Shown here: positions 45,788-60,700 of the stretch, piece after piece | How the letters are laid out: every line of letters starts with the position of its first letter | How positions within the stretch are numbered: position 1 is the first letter of the stretch | NCBI RefSeq assembly: GCF_017562075.2 | Contig: NC_054081.1 | Span: 23,604,315 to 23,668,314 of the forward strand | DNA from: Anopheles merus | Taxonomy: Eukaryota > Arthropoda > Insecta > Diptera > Culicidae | Length of the DNA stretch: 64,000 bases | Reading direction: 5' to 3' | Notes under the pieces: generated by a model | What the model saw: only the letters and a program-made list of their open reading frames with translations | The model's database searches: none | Told to the model about the DNA's origin: nothing | Translations under genes and position numbers: made by a program

Positions 45788-46143
45788 AATAAAACTGGCT
45801 TCTTTTGGATTCTTTTGGAAAACAAATCTAACAGGAAATGGCTAGCAACAGATTTTTTTTTTGTAACATTTTTCATTTTTTAATCGACTGCTATAAATTT
45901 ATACCAGCACATTTTGATATCGGAAACAATTCTTTTACTTTTCATACAAATACAAAAAAAAAAAACACTTAAACGTCATAACATGTAACATTCGGAAGAT
46001 TTACTTGAGAAGAGAATTTCATCGCAAATGTGCATTTTTTAACAAATTTATGGTCTTTTGACTACGTTTTCTATTAATTTACGCCATCACACGAATTACT
46101 ATAGTTTATATCAACATAAATGAAATGAGTGATATGTTCGTTC

Positions 46144-46634
46144 TCGGTACTCACATACGGTACTCATACACGTACTGAGACATGCAAACTGTTCATATCT
46201 GACGAAACCTCTTAGCCGCGTTCGAGAGGAAAAGCTCGGAAGGATACTTTGCCCCGTAGTGTGTGGAAGGACAATGGAGGAGCCGCTATAATGACGAGCT
46301 ATACGAGTTGTACGCCGACCTCACTGTCGTGCAGCGTATCAAGCTCGCCAGGCGCCGTTGGGCTGACCATGTTGTACGCATGGAAACGGACGACCCAGCC
46401 CGTATAAGTCTTTTTAGGCCGTCCACAAGGACAAAGGAGCCACATTGAAGGCAAAGGACAAAGGAGTCAAACAGTGGTAGCCCCAAATTGAGGTGGCAAG
46501 ATGTCGTGGAGACGTCCGCCATTAAGGCCAGGATAACCGATTGGCAGATTGGCGCGAGACCGTGAGCGGTTTCGGACACTCCTGAGGCAGCCCAAGACCG
46601 CAAAGCAGCTCTAGCGCCGGATAAGTAAGTAAGC
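46144..46634 (+). mobile_element. RTE 3' end, mirror copy
   Basis: Counterpart of 40536-41025, flanked by TATGTTCGTTC at 46133-46143 and 46635-46645. Confidence 0.85.
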
Positions 46635-47827
46635 TATGTTCGTTCAAGTCAACGCCAATGAAAACAATCAATCCACAGAAAGATCACTCCAGTTAGCGAA
46701 CATTGTTTACTAACTAGAGTTGTTTTCTCGCAGTTAGCGGTCACCTACTGTAATATGAAAAAAGCCTCCGCATAAAGGTCGCTTTAGACCTTACGTGAAG
46801 TGAACGTGAATTTTGTTTATTTTGCTATATTTCAACAAATATTTTATCAGAATTTGGCTTATCGTACACCAAAAGAAAGGATATTCAATTCCCGATCGAT
46901 CTAAACTATTCAAAATATTGAATTTAATAAATTAATTAAATGCATTTTCTTGGGATTCCCCGCTGAACATTATTTTTTCACCGTAAACAATGCGGAGAAT
47001 CACATGGAAATGCGTGTGAACGTGAACGTCAAATTTTGTTTTTTTCGCTATATTTCATTGAATATTAATCGAAATGTTACTCATCGTACACCAAAACAAA
47101 GGGAATTAATTCCCCCAACTATTGAGACTATAAAACAAGTTGAAATAATTAATTAAATGCGTTTCCTTATCATTCCTCGCTGGTCATTATTTTTCACCGT
47201 GAACTATTCTAAACAAAATTCTGAGTGGCGTATGCATGTCAAATTGCTTAAACGATTCATGTTACCGTTTCGATCGGGCGAAATTTTGTTATGAAGTTAT
47301 TTCCAGGAGAAGAAGTGTCGTAAAATTGTTAGTTGCACAAATTTATGGTCGATGAATGTTTCTTGTAGGCTATTTTGGAATTGCTGGAAATTGAAATACA
47401 TTTTTTCCTAGTGTCTGATGTGACATTTCTAACACCTCAAAAGTTACAAATATATTTTTATATTTTTTGAAAGCATGTATATACTTCCCTTTTCATAAAA
47501 AATATATGTAAAAGATCCTCCCACATAGTTAGTTTTTCGTATAAAGATGGTGTCACTGGAACGGATTACAATCGATATGCGAGAATCCACTGTATTCGAA
47601 TTCGAGAAATGTTCTGCCTAACACCAAAACACGCAAAATCGTACTATTTCAAGAATTGAGTTTAATATCTATGTTTGTAATTAGTACAATCAAGGAATCA
47701 AAAAGATTACAGGGCTAAAATAAAGGACTATTATACACTCAACAAAATACTAATGTTTGTAACGTACTGTAGTAATAAAGAAGAAATTAGAAACAAACAA
47801 AAATAATGTAAAAAAATAGCCATTTTC

Positions 47828-47993
47828 GTGGTACAGTCGTCAACTCGTACGACTTACCAACATGCCCGCCATGAGTTCAACCCCAAATGGACCGTGCCGC
47901 CATACGTAGAACTGACTATCCTGCTATGGAGGGTAATCCATAAGTCACTGAGAGCCAACCCCACAAGTGGTACAGGCAGGCCAGAAGAACGAT
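47828..47993 (+). mobile_element. SINE200-like SINE, mirror of copy 3
   Basis: Counterpart of 39171-39335. Confidence 0.75.
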
Positions 47994-48020
47994 GAAGAAC
48001 AAAGTCAAAAATAAGTCAAT

Positions 48021-48218
48021 GGCTGGTATCATTGAATCCGTTCGTAGCGGGAACGTACGGCGCTCACATGAAACATTAGGTATGGCAACACATTTCTTGT
48101 GCCCGTCCTACAACACCGCGGTAAATAACTGCATTAGCCATCTAGTACGTTAGGGAAATGAGTGTCGGGACTTAGGGACGTCAGGCCGCCGCTACGAACG
48201 GATTCAATAATACCAGCC
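48021..48218. mobile_element. GGCTGGTAT MITE, mirror copy
   Basis: Counterpart of 38944-39142, one base shorter. Confidence 0.83.
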
Positions 48219-48400
48219 AATAACTACTAGTCACTACTTGTCAACAACAAATTTACAAAAACGAAAAATAATTGGATTCCAAATCTAAGACATCTTAAGC
48301 GAAAAGAAGAGATAAACAAAGCGAGTAAGACGACGAAGATAGTAGAGGCGATTGTTGCCTGAATAAAATGAAGTACATAAATCAAAAGGTTGCTACATAC

Positions 48401-49439
48401 CCAAAGAAGCAGGCTTACTCAAGGTTTTACCCGTAAGTGGTGGCTTCGGTCGGGCTGTGTCACTTTGACTGCGGTAGAATTTGGCAGTAACTGCTGTCAC
48501 TGCCCACCCAGCCCATGTTGCGGCAGCGTTACCGAGCGACGGAGTCGCTGTATGAACATCAGCCTCTGTAATGTGAGGTTGAGAATTAAAAAGCAGCAAG
48601 AATAGCAGTGCAAGAACAATCAAACATTCAGCAACACATTACTCACCCATGCTTTCGCGTAGACTGGGGGTCTTCCGATACTTTTTCCAACTTCCCAAAA
48701 AACCCACGTAGTGTTTTGAAGGCAGGATCGCGGACCGATTTCTCAGGGTCTGTTGTGAGTGGGCAAAGTGCTGGTAGTATACGTATAGCAACTTCATTCA
48801 ACAAGAAGTACTGCTGAGTAGCTGCAAGCGCTAATATTCCTGCTACTCGCGACGGTGGAAATGGATCACGCATAGCTCGAATAAAGGCAGACACAAGTAC
48901 ACGTTGCCGCACCTTTGAAAAATTATGAAAAAATCCGAAACAATCATCAAATACCAACATTACCCAGTATTACTTGAGTTCGTCTTACTTGTGGATGTAG
49001 ATGGGGTGCGATTTTACCAAGACAAACAGTGGTGTTTGTTCGAATACCGCCCTGGTCGTCTCGCGACTGAAGTCGAGCAAAATGACGCAACACTTCTACA
49101 TTCAGGTTGTTATATTAAGTTTAGGCGCTAAATGGATGATTGACTATGAAAAATGTAATAAATAAAATAGGACCCAATTAGCTATCAATTGTAATTTAAT
49201 GATAAGATAAACCTTACCTTCACGGTTTGTTCTCTAATAGTCGGATTAGTGTCTAGAAAACCATGTGCAATTTGAGGAAAGATTTGATCATTCACTACAT
49301 TTGGCTGCAAGTGCGAAATAAACAAATCGAGTTGCTGTAGCAAACGTGAGCGCGTTACACGATCAGTTGAAGCAAATAACTTGACTACACATGGCACTAT
49401 TCGCTTCTGATATTCGCCTTCGTCTAAAAGCCGTCCCAA
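48401..49439 (-). pseudogene. yata: Second copy of yata exons 5-8, frameshifted
   Basis: Reverse-strand counterparts: exon 5 49218-49439, exon 6 48989-49143, exon 7 48647-48912, exon 8 48401-48565, all with the same splice signals. Exon 6 has lost one T ('cttaatataac') and exon 7 has gained one C ('gacccccagt'), so both are out of frame. Exons 5 and 8 are intact. Because the intron and flanks match as well, this is probably the other allele with sequencing errors and not a second gene. Confidence 0.9.
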
Positions 49440-50160
49440 CTGAAATAAATTAAAAAAATGTCTTATAAATAAAATTGAACAGTAATTTTGTATTGTATTT
49501 GTATGTATTTACAGCGTGATGCAACGCAATAACTATAACGTTGACTAACGCCAGATTTGCCACATAGACAGTTAATAGCTCAGGGTATGATTTTTTGTGC
49601 TGCTTTTACTCTATACACCCTCTTCGTCCCCTTTTTTTCCTTTATCGGTTTCATTATGTTCATATTGTGTTAAAATAAAGTTCTAGACCGATTTAGCTCA
49701 CATTTGCAGAGAAGAAGCCTTATGGTGCTACAGTTAATTGAGAAAATTTTCCTATAGCCCATAGTAATTCATTTCGAGTTTTTAGCAATTAAGGCTATTA
49801 AAACATTTGAAATTACTTAATGAAATTGATACAATATTTTAATTTGTAAAATATGCAATAATGCATTCGTATACATTTATTTAATTTTATTACCATTTCA
49901 TTACATTATCAAACCATCAATAATTGGTGCTTCCAGTACACTAATGTACATAAAGGTAAAACATGTAAAAATTTGGTTCGACCGCATGTCCTCAGCGTGG
50001 AACAGTGTATTCGAGAAATGTGCCGCAGATTCAACATTGCATCCGATGAATTCAGGTATCATCAGCGTTTTCAAGCATCATACCGCAGTCTTGGCATTGG
50101 CTAAGACAGATTCGGGAAAGGGTCCCGCTGTCTTGATATGTCGGTCATCGAATATGTACG

Positions 50161-50245
50161 ATCCAGACTGATCCGGACTGATCCGGACTAATCTGGACTG
50201 ATCCGGACTGTTCCGAACTAATCCGGACTGTTCCGGACTAATCCG
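50161..50245 (-). repeat. 10-bp minisatellite, mirror copy
   Basis: Counterpart of 36917-37008 with a slightly different unit count. Confidence 0.88.
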
Positions 50246-51061
50246 GTTGTGACCTGGAGTTGGATTCATATTTTGCACACCAGAGTGGGAATTGATCCAT
50301 GACTCCATTCTGAATTATCCATCCTTATTCAATACCAGCGAGACACGATTTTATGTTTTTAGGCTATCCTACAATAACGTCTCCATTGAACCATTAGTCC
50401 TGAGACGTTGATTCGGAGCAGTTGGTGTGGAGCCGTTACCGGAGTTGTTAGTCTGCTACGCTCCGAAACGCCCATCACTAAGCTGGAATTTATCATTATG
50501 CCCAGGTCTATGAAAATGTTGTTTTGTTGCAAGAGAAACATTTGTTTCTTTTGTTTATTTGTTGAAGGAAACTTTTTAGGGCGCGTTTGCTTACAAAAAC
50601 GGATACAACAAAATTACAACTGACTGTATTTTAGCGTGGATAAGGTGTCCAAATGAATGACCAAAAACCAGTGGTGAAAATGACCAAAATCAGATTAAGG
50701 GGGTCGTTATACACTTGTAGTATTTTTTTTAAATCCTGAGACGTTATTCACAAAGACAATCCTTATTTCGGCAATATATTTAGATAGTCTATGGTGTATC
50801 CACAAATATACATAATATCGGAAAAGGTTAAGGATATGCATAAGAAAAAACAAACTGCGGAAACAAGTTCATAAAATAAATCAAATAAACCTAAAAACTC
50901 AAAAACCAAAACTAATTAAAACATACCGGTTTAAAACATCAAAGTTGATAACACAACTTTTTTTTCTAAAAATGCTTTACAAAAAAACAAGATAAATAAT
51001 TATCCAATTTACATTTTTATTTGGAGTGTGAGGTACTAAAAGGATCTAACTTTCACGTATA

Positions 51062-51447
51062 CAGTATGTTCCCGAGATACGCGGTTTATGCGTTCCCGAG
51101 GTATCTGCGGAACTCGAATAACCGCGTAAGTCGAAATTCACAGTATCGGCCACATTGCAATTGACTAATCGGTGTTATTTATTTAATTTAGTATTTTATT
51201 CACTTTGACATTTATTTCATACGATTCGTGCAGAAAATATTGTTATTTTCGGCTTTTAAGGGGATTAAATGTAGGGCAAAAATGCAATTTATACTGCATT
51301 GGATAATTCTTGAAGCAAATTTTACTGATGCCATTTATCGCCTGATCCCATTATTGATGTAACATGCCATTTATCTGTCAAATTTGGAAAAAAGCGTATC
51401 TCCAAATCCGCGTAAGTCGAGAATCGTGTAAGTCGAGAACAGGACTG
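51062..51447. mobile_element. pogo/Tigger-like MITE, mirror copy
   Basis: Counterpart of 35713-36098. Confidence 0.83.
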
Positions 51448-52056
51448 TACGTATAATCATATCGAAAAATGCTATAGTATGCTTACAAAGGGAACAATAT
51501 CTCAGAACCATGTTTATTGCCATCACATTATATAGCGACCGTAACTATCTTCAAACTTACTACATGGCGACCGTGACCACAATCTGCAATCGACGGTAAA
51601 AGTGTTAAGTAAAAATCAAGTAAATGTGATACGTAACGGTAACGTAAAGCGTAAGTGTCGTGTGTGAAACCAAAAGTATTGTGACCATAACCGGCATTCG
51701 ACGGAAAGTAAAAAAAAGTGTCAATGTGCATTTTCTACGGAACATTCATCATCGGAGCTGGCGAAAGTAATCCATAGGTAAAAAAAAACAATAACGATGA
51801 AAGAACAGCTACAAACAGGTTCAGTGCAGTGCAGAATGAAAAAAAAACATTGAGTGCAGTGTAAGTGCCAAAATGAGAGTTTAATTGTGAACAAACATTA
51901 TCCGTACACAGTGTTGTGAGAACCTATCCCAATGTGTAAAAACGTATGAACGCTCTTGCGATCGATTTACCAAGTAGAGTAACGTTGAAATGAGAAACGA
52001 TGAAAGCTAAAAATGCTAACTTTCACAATAACCCACAGTACAGCACAGATTTATAA

Positions 52057-52290
52057 ATGGGTGACGACGCATCAAATCCTAAAGCTAATGTCAATGGTGA
52101 TAATGATCTTACCATTATTCAAACACAAAATGTTCACTCAGAGCAGCATGAAACCCATGAGATAAAACTGCATATTGTGCTGATACTTCTTGCTATCATA
52201 CTCATGCAAAAAGTAATAAAAAACATTTTCAAAATATTGGAAACTTCAGCAAAACGTGATGGAATCAATAACATGCAACTGCCTATATAA
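52057..52290 (+). CDS. 77-aa leader ORF with membrane helix, mirror copy
   Basis: Encodes the same 77 residues as 34859-35092. Sits about 480 bp after the primer-binding site and 1.65 kb before gag. Confidence 0.5.
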   Translation: MGDDASNPKANVNGDNDLTIIQTQNVHSEQHETHEIKLHIVLILLAIILMQKVIKNIFKILETSAKRDGINNMQLPI

Positions 52291-55185
52291 TATAACTCAT
52301 TTTGGTAATCTATACGATTCGTGGAGCAAGTGATATGGAACAATTCAGTGCAGTGCGAAACAAGTTGTGGCCAACGTGATTGAAAGGAAACAACCGTTCC
52401 CAACGTGGAAGACGAAAAATACAAGGCGAGCTCACTGCCCAATATGGATTGGCAGGGCGCGAGAATAGACAAGTGTCCCAACCTCGACAAGACATCGAGC
52501 GACGAATAATGACATCCCAGAACTTCTTCTAACATCGAGTATGTACCTAGCACCGATTAAACACCTAGCACCGGTACAAATGCAGCGTAGCACCATCATC
52601 AGTAACAGCAGCAATATGTACATGATATGTATTTAAAAAAGGTACCGTAAATTGAAATATTACTAATGGGGCTGTATAAATTGGCAAGAGCAACATAAAA
52701 AACAGGTTAGGATAGATGCATGATTGATACAGATAATCCACAAAAATGACAAAAGCAAATTTGAACGTAACTGCGAAAGCAAGCCAAACATTAGAGTTTG
52801 CGTTGCATCAGATGCCCAATCGCAAAGAAACGCAAAAGAATCAAGTTATCCCTATCAATGATAGCATATTAAAATATTATACCCAGCAAACAATTAAAGA
52901 AGTAAGAAACAATTATATTTTCGATACTGATTTTTTTTTTTTGAAATATAATCCGCCGTTGTTTCTGTTGTAAGTTCGTAGGCTGAAATTCAGCCTGTCA
53001 GCCGTTTGCATTGTATAGCAGTTTTCGGGCAGCTATCTAAGTGTGTATAATAGAAAGGTGGGCTTATCCCAAGGTGTATGAATTTAGAAGGCTGATTTTT
53101 ATCGCTTCTGCTTATGAATAAATATTTTAAGAGTGTTTTGAGTATTCGTCAAGTCTAAGGTGTGTGCAAAGTTTCGTTGAAAATGATCCAGCCGTTTCGG
53201 AGGTTGCTCGCAACAAACACCGTGACACAGATTTTATATGTATATTTAGTTTGTCAAATCTAAAGAAAGCTGTTTGAACAAAAGTTTTCACAAATTCTGT
53301 TAAAAAGTGATATTCAAATTTGGTTTTAAAAAACATGCTATGAGACCACCTGGACTACATACACTTTGATTCTAGATTCTACAGTAGGTGACCGCTAACT
53401 GAGAGGTAAATTTGTGAGAAAAATTCACATTTGCTACGATTTTCTCTTCGTAAGATGCCGGATGTTTCATGTTGACATTCATGTGTTTTTCAACTGAGAA
53501 TCACTCCAGTTACCTAACTTTTAGTTTAAAAAAACTCCAGTAAAACATATCCAGTTAGCGGTCACCTACTGTACCACGTCATCCTTTGATGCACCTTGGG
53601 GTAAATGTAAACAACACTTTGTTTTCGAGCAGGCACTCGAATCTAATTCTAGCTTTGAGGCTAGAATAATCTAGACTGAAAATTGCAGGCTAGTTTTTGT
53701 TGTGTGGTTTTGTATGGAGAGTTTACATGATTTCTGCCTCCAACTGTCAAACTCCATACAAAAAACAGACTAGAATCGTGAAGGCCTCCAATATTGAGCA
53801 TCAAGTTTAAAGAAAAGAAAAAGATAATACAAACACTACAGAACATTTTTTATGACCTATACGTCCAGCACATATAAAAAAAATTAAACTATATAATCTC
53901 AAACAATTTAACGGAATTGAAAAACATTAAAACGCGAATAATGGCACAATTCAATTTGAAGACGCTTTGGGTCTTATACCCATGTATAATGGCTCAAATG
54001 AACAACTTAACTCTTTTATAAGATCGATACAATTTGCCAAAAAAATGTTTCCAGCAGACCAGGAATCAATACTAGCTGAATTTATTTATACCAGATTAAC
54101 AGGAAAAGCTGAATCAGGAATAATTTCAAATGTATCAACAGTACCAGAAATTGTGGAAGATATAAGATCAAGATGCGAGAAAAAGATAAACCTAACAAAT
54201 ATAATATCCGATATGAAATTTTAAGACAAATGATACAAAAATCCTATGCAATGAGATACAAGAGCTTACTGAAAAATTAAAAATATTATATATACAAAAA
54301 CATATACCAGCCGATGTTGCAAACGAATTGGCAGTAAGAAAGGAGTAGAAACTCTTATTGGTAAAATTACAAATACAGACTCAGAACAGCTCTCATTGTA
54401 GGAAAATTTGAAACAATATACGAAGCGACTAGAATAGTAAATGAATGTGAATCTAGGCAGAACATCGCACAGATACATCATTTCCAAGGATCAAATAACT
54501 ATAACAGAAATAACAACAGGGATTTTCATCATAAAGACACCCTAATTAATTATCAAATTTGTTAACATTTCAATCAATCATAACAACTCAAACAACATCC
54601 AACAACTACAGTTATAGAAAAAATAACAACTTTAGTTTCTATAAACGCCACCATCAGTTAAACAATTGTAGTAGGCAGAGTCAAGTTAACCAAGGATATA
54701 ATAATCGCGAATACAACTATAACAATAGTGGTTAAAACAGATCCAATAATATCCAATGTTTTTACATCAGAACAGCACAGAACAGAAATTGAAACAGTAC
54801 AATAATGATAAACAACTAAATAAGAATCATATTTACCACCAAAATAATGAAGTTATAGTAATACTAATGAAATGAATAACCAAGCTAAAAAATATTATAA
54901 AAATTAACAGCAAAGCAAACTATAATGACAGAAAATATGAAGACAAATCAAAAAGAAGAAATGCATTAAATAATGAAACAATGAATGATATGAAAGGGTC
55001 AAGAGACTCTGAAAGAATATTTAAGGAGAATTATAACTTAACAAAATAATGTGAAAATGATACTAAACATGATTTAAACATGAAAACAAACAACATATAC
55101 AAATGATTACAACAAGTAATGACAATGAGAAAAATATTGTTCAAGAACAAGTAACAGATAATTTACTACTGCTAGATAACACGGG

Positions 55186-55410
55186 AGGCCTTCACGATAA
55201 CGTAAAGTCTTTTTAGGCCGTCCACAAGGACAGAGGAGGCGTGGTAGGCCAAATGATTGAGGTGGCAAGATCGGCGTGGAGGCGTCCGCCATTAAAGCCG
55301 GGATAACGGACTGGAAGACGAAGGCGCGAGACCGTGAGCGGTTTCGGACACTCCTGAGGCAGGCCAAGACGCAAAGCGGTTGTAGCGCGGATAAGTAAGT
55401 AAGTAAGTAA
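55186..55410 (+). mobile_element. RTE 3' end, mirror of 31733-31956
   Basis: Flanked by GATAACACGGG at 55175-55185 and 55411-55421. Confidence 0.83.
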
Positions 55411-56551
55411 GATAACACGGGAATAAAGGATGAGATTCCTTATAACAAAATCGTGCAAGCGAGCTAAACCATATAAAGAGAAGAAAAACGTAGCATCAAA
55501 TCAAAAAGAAGTATATAAATGAACCAAACAATGAATTATATTGCCAGGATAAAAAGGCTAGAAAAATGAATTATTCCCCATTATGTGAAGAAAATGTAAA
55601 AGAACCAACAAGAAGTATTGCTTACGAAAAATATCTAAAAGAGCTCCTTGTAAAATTTCATAATTGTATCTCCATGCTTAAAGTAATAACATCTACAAAA
55701 GCAAAAACTCTAGAACGAGCCTAACAAACGATTTATAAAATCAAAATATTTTATAAGAAACTTAAATATTCCCAATTCTTTATCTCTAGATAATAGATCT
55801 ATTTATATAAAATATTGGCCACCTTAAGAGATAAGAAACGATTTATAGTTAAAAAACAAAAAAAACCAAAAAATCAGTTTAATAAATGAAAAGAATAACT
55901 TCAAACAATTTCATTATTACGTTATTCTATTAAAGGGGGAAGGTGTAGCATATCTGCTATACATAACTTATTATATACACACTATCAGCTATAGACACAT
56001 TGTAACACACATCGGAAAGCCAAATCACACTATTGCACACATTCATTATAACACACTCAGCAAATCAGATCATACCATAACAAAGCAACCGGAAGAATTC
56101 AGGCCCCACCGTTCATAGAAAAAACAACGGTGGGGTTGTGACACACTTCTTGAAACACCCGAAAGACGCATAATAAGCAAATCAGGCGTTACTGCAGGCA
56201 AACTAGGTGAACCGAGAACGCATAGCAACTTATTGCTAAAAGCGCAGTGTAGGCAATGATCGACGAACGCACTAGTTTGGCTAGAACAGTTGAAACTTTC
56301 CAGAACCTTTGTAAAAACACTAAAAGCGCAGCATAGGCACAAATTGACAAACACCCCACACCATTTCAATTTATAAATTTTTACCAATAACAATAACATT
56401 TAACTAGGACAAAAAACATATTCCAAAACCAAATGTACGAAACCCATAACATATGTTGAGTATAAATAAAACCAATTCCGACCATGGCAAGTCAGATTCG
56501 TTCAGACTGTCAAGATAGGACGTTACGCTTCCTAATACTTCGCCTTCCAAC

Positions 56552-57516
56552 CAGTGCTGCAAAATGTCATGAGTATCACGAGTATTTCACAACAAAAACA
56601 ATGAACATTTCCGTGGTAGCATGATGCTCATTGCTGATAGTCAATAACAGTGCGTCATGACATGCTAAACACGACATGTGAATTCTTGATTCCAACGCGA
56701 TACTCTGACTGACAAGCTTAGCTTAATGCCGACGCACGCATTATCATGATTTTTTTCTGGCTGTGAACAGTGCCGCCAAATGCCACTGTTTCAATCATCA
56801 ACACTCATGACTGAAACGAAGCTCAAATCAGATCACGTACACAACTGAGATGATCAGTGACTATACTCAAACAGTTGGAGAATCAATCACATGCTTGGTG
56901 ACATTTAGTTTAGCACCCAACTTTTGATCACTCACTTGGTCACGACACTGTTGTCGGCGGTAATCGCGACCTTCTTGGAAATATTGGCGCGTGGGCTCTA
57001 GCAACAAAATGAGCATGCTTTCCCCTCTATATGTTATGATTATCTGTCGGGTCAAACAGAGCGAGAAAACATGCTCATTTTGTTTCTTGGAACCACTCGC
57101 ACGCAATGCATATCTCCCGTGTCCATCGCGATGATCACCGACTGCAAATGTCGCGACCAAGTGATTGAACACGAGTTGGTTGCACACAATGTCACAAGCA
57201 TGCGATGGCGCATCAACTGTTTGAGGCTCGCCTCTGATCTTCGCAGTAGAGCTCGTGACGCTGAGATGATTTTGTTTCAGCCAGAATTTGTCATGACTAT
57301 GTCAGTGACATTTTGCAAAATTGATCACAGCAAAAAAAAAGTCGTGATATAGTGACTGACCAAGCGATGGTCGCAAACATGTCATGAGTATGTATTAGTC
57401 ACACCAATCGTTCTGAGTATCACCTCTGATTGTCAAAATTGAGTACGTGACGCTGATATGGATTTTGTTTCAGTCAGATTTTTTTATGACATTGATAGTG
57501 ACATTTTGCAGCACTG
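56552..57516. mobile_element. hAT-type nonautonomous element, mirror copy
   Basis: Counterpart of 29610-30580 with intact 18-bp ends and 8-bp CTTCCAAC duplications at 56544-56551 and 57517-57524. Confidence 0.9.
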
Positions 57517-57787
57517 CTTCCAACTTATTTCAAGAGTTTAGTTATGTCCCCCTACCCAAGGTAAGGCTTCTAAACTCCAACGTTTCCAGTAAAGGAAACC
57601 TCCTACAGGTTTCTATGATCGCCTGGACGATCAAGTGTTGAAAAGTCCACTTCGAACAAAGTGTTATTTCACCTCGGCTCATATCAGTAAAAACTGACCT
57701 ACCGCGACGTTGATCGATGCACATTATGTACCGTATGTACGCTCATCACATTATATGGCGACCGTAACTATCTTCAAACTTACTACA

Positions 57788-60700
57788 CTAGTTTGCGATC
57801 CAGGGTGACTCCTAAATCCCTGACCGTATTGCACCGCGGTAGTTGTGTCCCTGATATGCTATAGTTATACCTTATCGGATTAGCTATTGTAAAGAACGAC
57901 ATTGACGTACACTTATCAACAGAAATTAGCAGGTCGTTATTGATACACCAATCAGAGAAAATATCAATCGATTTTTGCAGAGAAAGAGAGTCGGAAGTGT
58001 TCCGTACGACACGAAACAGCCTAACATCATCCGCATAAAGCAGACAATCTGTTTCCGTAATGGCCAGTGTGACGTCGTTAATAAAAAGCGAGAACAGCAG
58101 TGAACAGAAACTGCTGCCCTGAGGAACGCCAGATGAACTCTCGAAAACGTTAGAGGAAACACCATCGATTTGTACGTAGTAGCTACGTTCAGAGATATAG
58201 GACCTGAACCATTCACCAACGGAGTAGAGAGACCGATCCGGGCGAGCTTAGCATAAGCAATCAGATAAGCGCCAGTAATGTTGTGTTAAATAGTTCCAAT
58301 GCTGAGTTAACATCCGGATTACCTTCCAGGAAAGACCAGTCAGTAGATTGCAGCAGTTCATCTAGACGGATAAAGTTAGTTCACCTGTAGTTACGTGTGC
58401 CGGACTCACGGTTGGTGTTGAGGTAGAATGCCAGGAACGAGCTGTATTGCCAGCACCAGTTAAGTGTAGTAGTTCAACAGGAGGATGAGGAACATCAACG
58501 GCAACCATGGGGAAAGGTGACACACCGGTGGGGCACAATACTGTAGGATCTCGTCAGAGACAATTAGAGATCGAGAATATTATTCGATGCATTAGGTATA
58601 AAGTTAATCTGAGAAAGCCCATTGCTGTAGATGCAGTCAAGCAAATAACGGCAGTTATCCGTGAATTCTCATAATTGATTCGAAGTGCAGGAACGTTAGA
58701 ATCATCGGTGTTCCAGGAAAGATTGGGGAAGTTAAGTCCCCGAATAGGAGAAGCGTATCGGTGGTTGCACAAGCAATATTATCTATGGTGGAGCAGATAG
58801 TTTGCATGGTAGTAGTGTTGTTTACTAAATCTGGAGGAATGTTACACTACACCCTTGATAAAAGTACGTTATTACCATAAACTCTCACCCAGAGTTGCTC
58901 AACGGTATCCAGTGTAGGACAAAGTATTGTACGTAGGTATGAAGCAACGGCAATGAGATACGCCACCGATTGATTTTATACTATTTTTGCTGCTGCGGTC
59001 TGTTTATACACTGTATAATTATCCGGGAACAATTCCGAGGAATCAATCGTTGAATCCCACCATGTTTCAGTCAGGATAATAACGTCATAGTGGGTTGTAC
59101 AAACATAGTCAATACTTGATTGCATTTAGATTTCAATCTTCTTACGTTTTGGTACAGGAACAATAATTCGTCAGTATTATTACGGCAGGCGACCTTGTAG
59201 GATTGACATGATAGCCGTGCGATTGTGTGAGTGTAGTGTCCGTTCTTTGGCGATGGTTTGTTTTGGTTTCACGATCATTAAGTTGCGTGCGCCTTTCGTC
59301 AAGCACTGCCTCAGCAGAAAAAATATTGTTTGTTTGTAGGAAAAAACAATCGTCTGGTAAGTGCAGTTATTATTTACTACCGTTGTTTCAGCGCCGGAGT
59401 TCTTCGTTTCTTGAGTCGTGTCAGGATGATTTGTGTGATTGTAAGTGTGCGCGATGTGCGTGGAATGAATACCGGTACATACTAGTGAGTTTACGGTGTT
59501 GGTGTTGTGCGTGGAGTGTGTGCCGATAAAATTGTATGATCCAGCAGTGGTGGTGACCGAATATTAGCACCGTAGGCAAAGTTGTAGGGGTGGAGAGACC
59601 CATTGGCGGTTGTATACGAAAATTTGCACTGAGGCTGTTGAGTTCAGTAGTCAATGAATTCATGTACCGATAGGCCAAGAGGCCAGGTGTCAGGGAAAAG
59701 AGCCTTGTCACGTAGTGATAAAGGCACTAACACTTTAAACGGACGGAATGAGAGTGTAGCCATATTTCTACCCTGGCGAATAAGACAGTATGCTGTAGCA
59801 TCGTCAATGGATAAAGCTTGTTTGACCATTTGTACAATTTGGTCACTGGTTGTATCGGGAGAGAGCCGGTTAAAAATACAGCGCGCATTTTTGCACCGTT
59901 GGATGAGCGGGAGCTATTTTGATCGGAAAAGATGCTGTATCTTTTTTTATGCCAGTTATCACAGGTGGTGCATGAGTTTGCGTTGAATATCGTCAATTCG
60001 CTTCGTATTGTTATTTTGGCTATTTTTTGATTGTTCGTAACACCGAATGTAAACAATGCGTGATTGTCCTTAGTGGCATCGGAAAACAAACGTTTGATGG
60101 ATTTACAGGGTTTCTCAAGCCAGCTCAACATCGTAACACTATTTTTCGAACACGTTAAACGATTATCAACATCGTACATACAATTCGAATCCGTAAACTC
60201 TTTTCGATTTGGTAACCCTAGGTTTTGAATTCGTAAAGTCCCAACTCGTTTCTGGAAAATGTATAATGGGTGACAAGACAGCCAACATACATTTTCCAGA
60301 TTCGAGATGGGATTTTACGCGTTCAAAATCTAGTGTTACCAAATCGAAAAGAGTTTACGGATTCGAATTGTATGTACGATGTTGACAATCGTTTTACGTG
60401 TTTGAAAAATAGTGTCACGATGTTGAGCTGGCTTGAAAAACCTGTATGCAACGAATTTTTGCGGAAGGGTGACTGCTACGTGGAGTTTTTAAGTCAAGTT
60501 GGCTCATCCGTGCTAAGCCAGTTTTATTTCGTTAGTCAATGGCTCCATAACGGTCTTGATGCTTTCGGCTACTGTTGTTATTGCCGCCTGGAAGCCAGAT
60601 TGCATGGCAGCGTCTTTTACGAACTTGGTGCGCGGATTCATAAAGACGTTGTTGCAGCCAATACAGCACCAGTGTAATTGTTTATATTCCGAAATGCGCA

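Larger units (their letters stand above)
51521..57787 (+). mobile_element. mdg1-like LTR element, mirror copy in sense orientation
   Basis: Order on the plus strand: remnant 5' LTR (51521-51564), primer site TGGCGACCGTGACC (51565-51578), leader ORF 52057-52290, repeat Z with MITE 53382-53571, gag 53941-54560 with frameshifts, RTE insertion 55186-55410, polypurine tract, and 3' LTR 55944-57787 carrying the hAT-like MITE 56552-57516 (duplication CTTCCAAC). No pol. Confidence 0.8.
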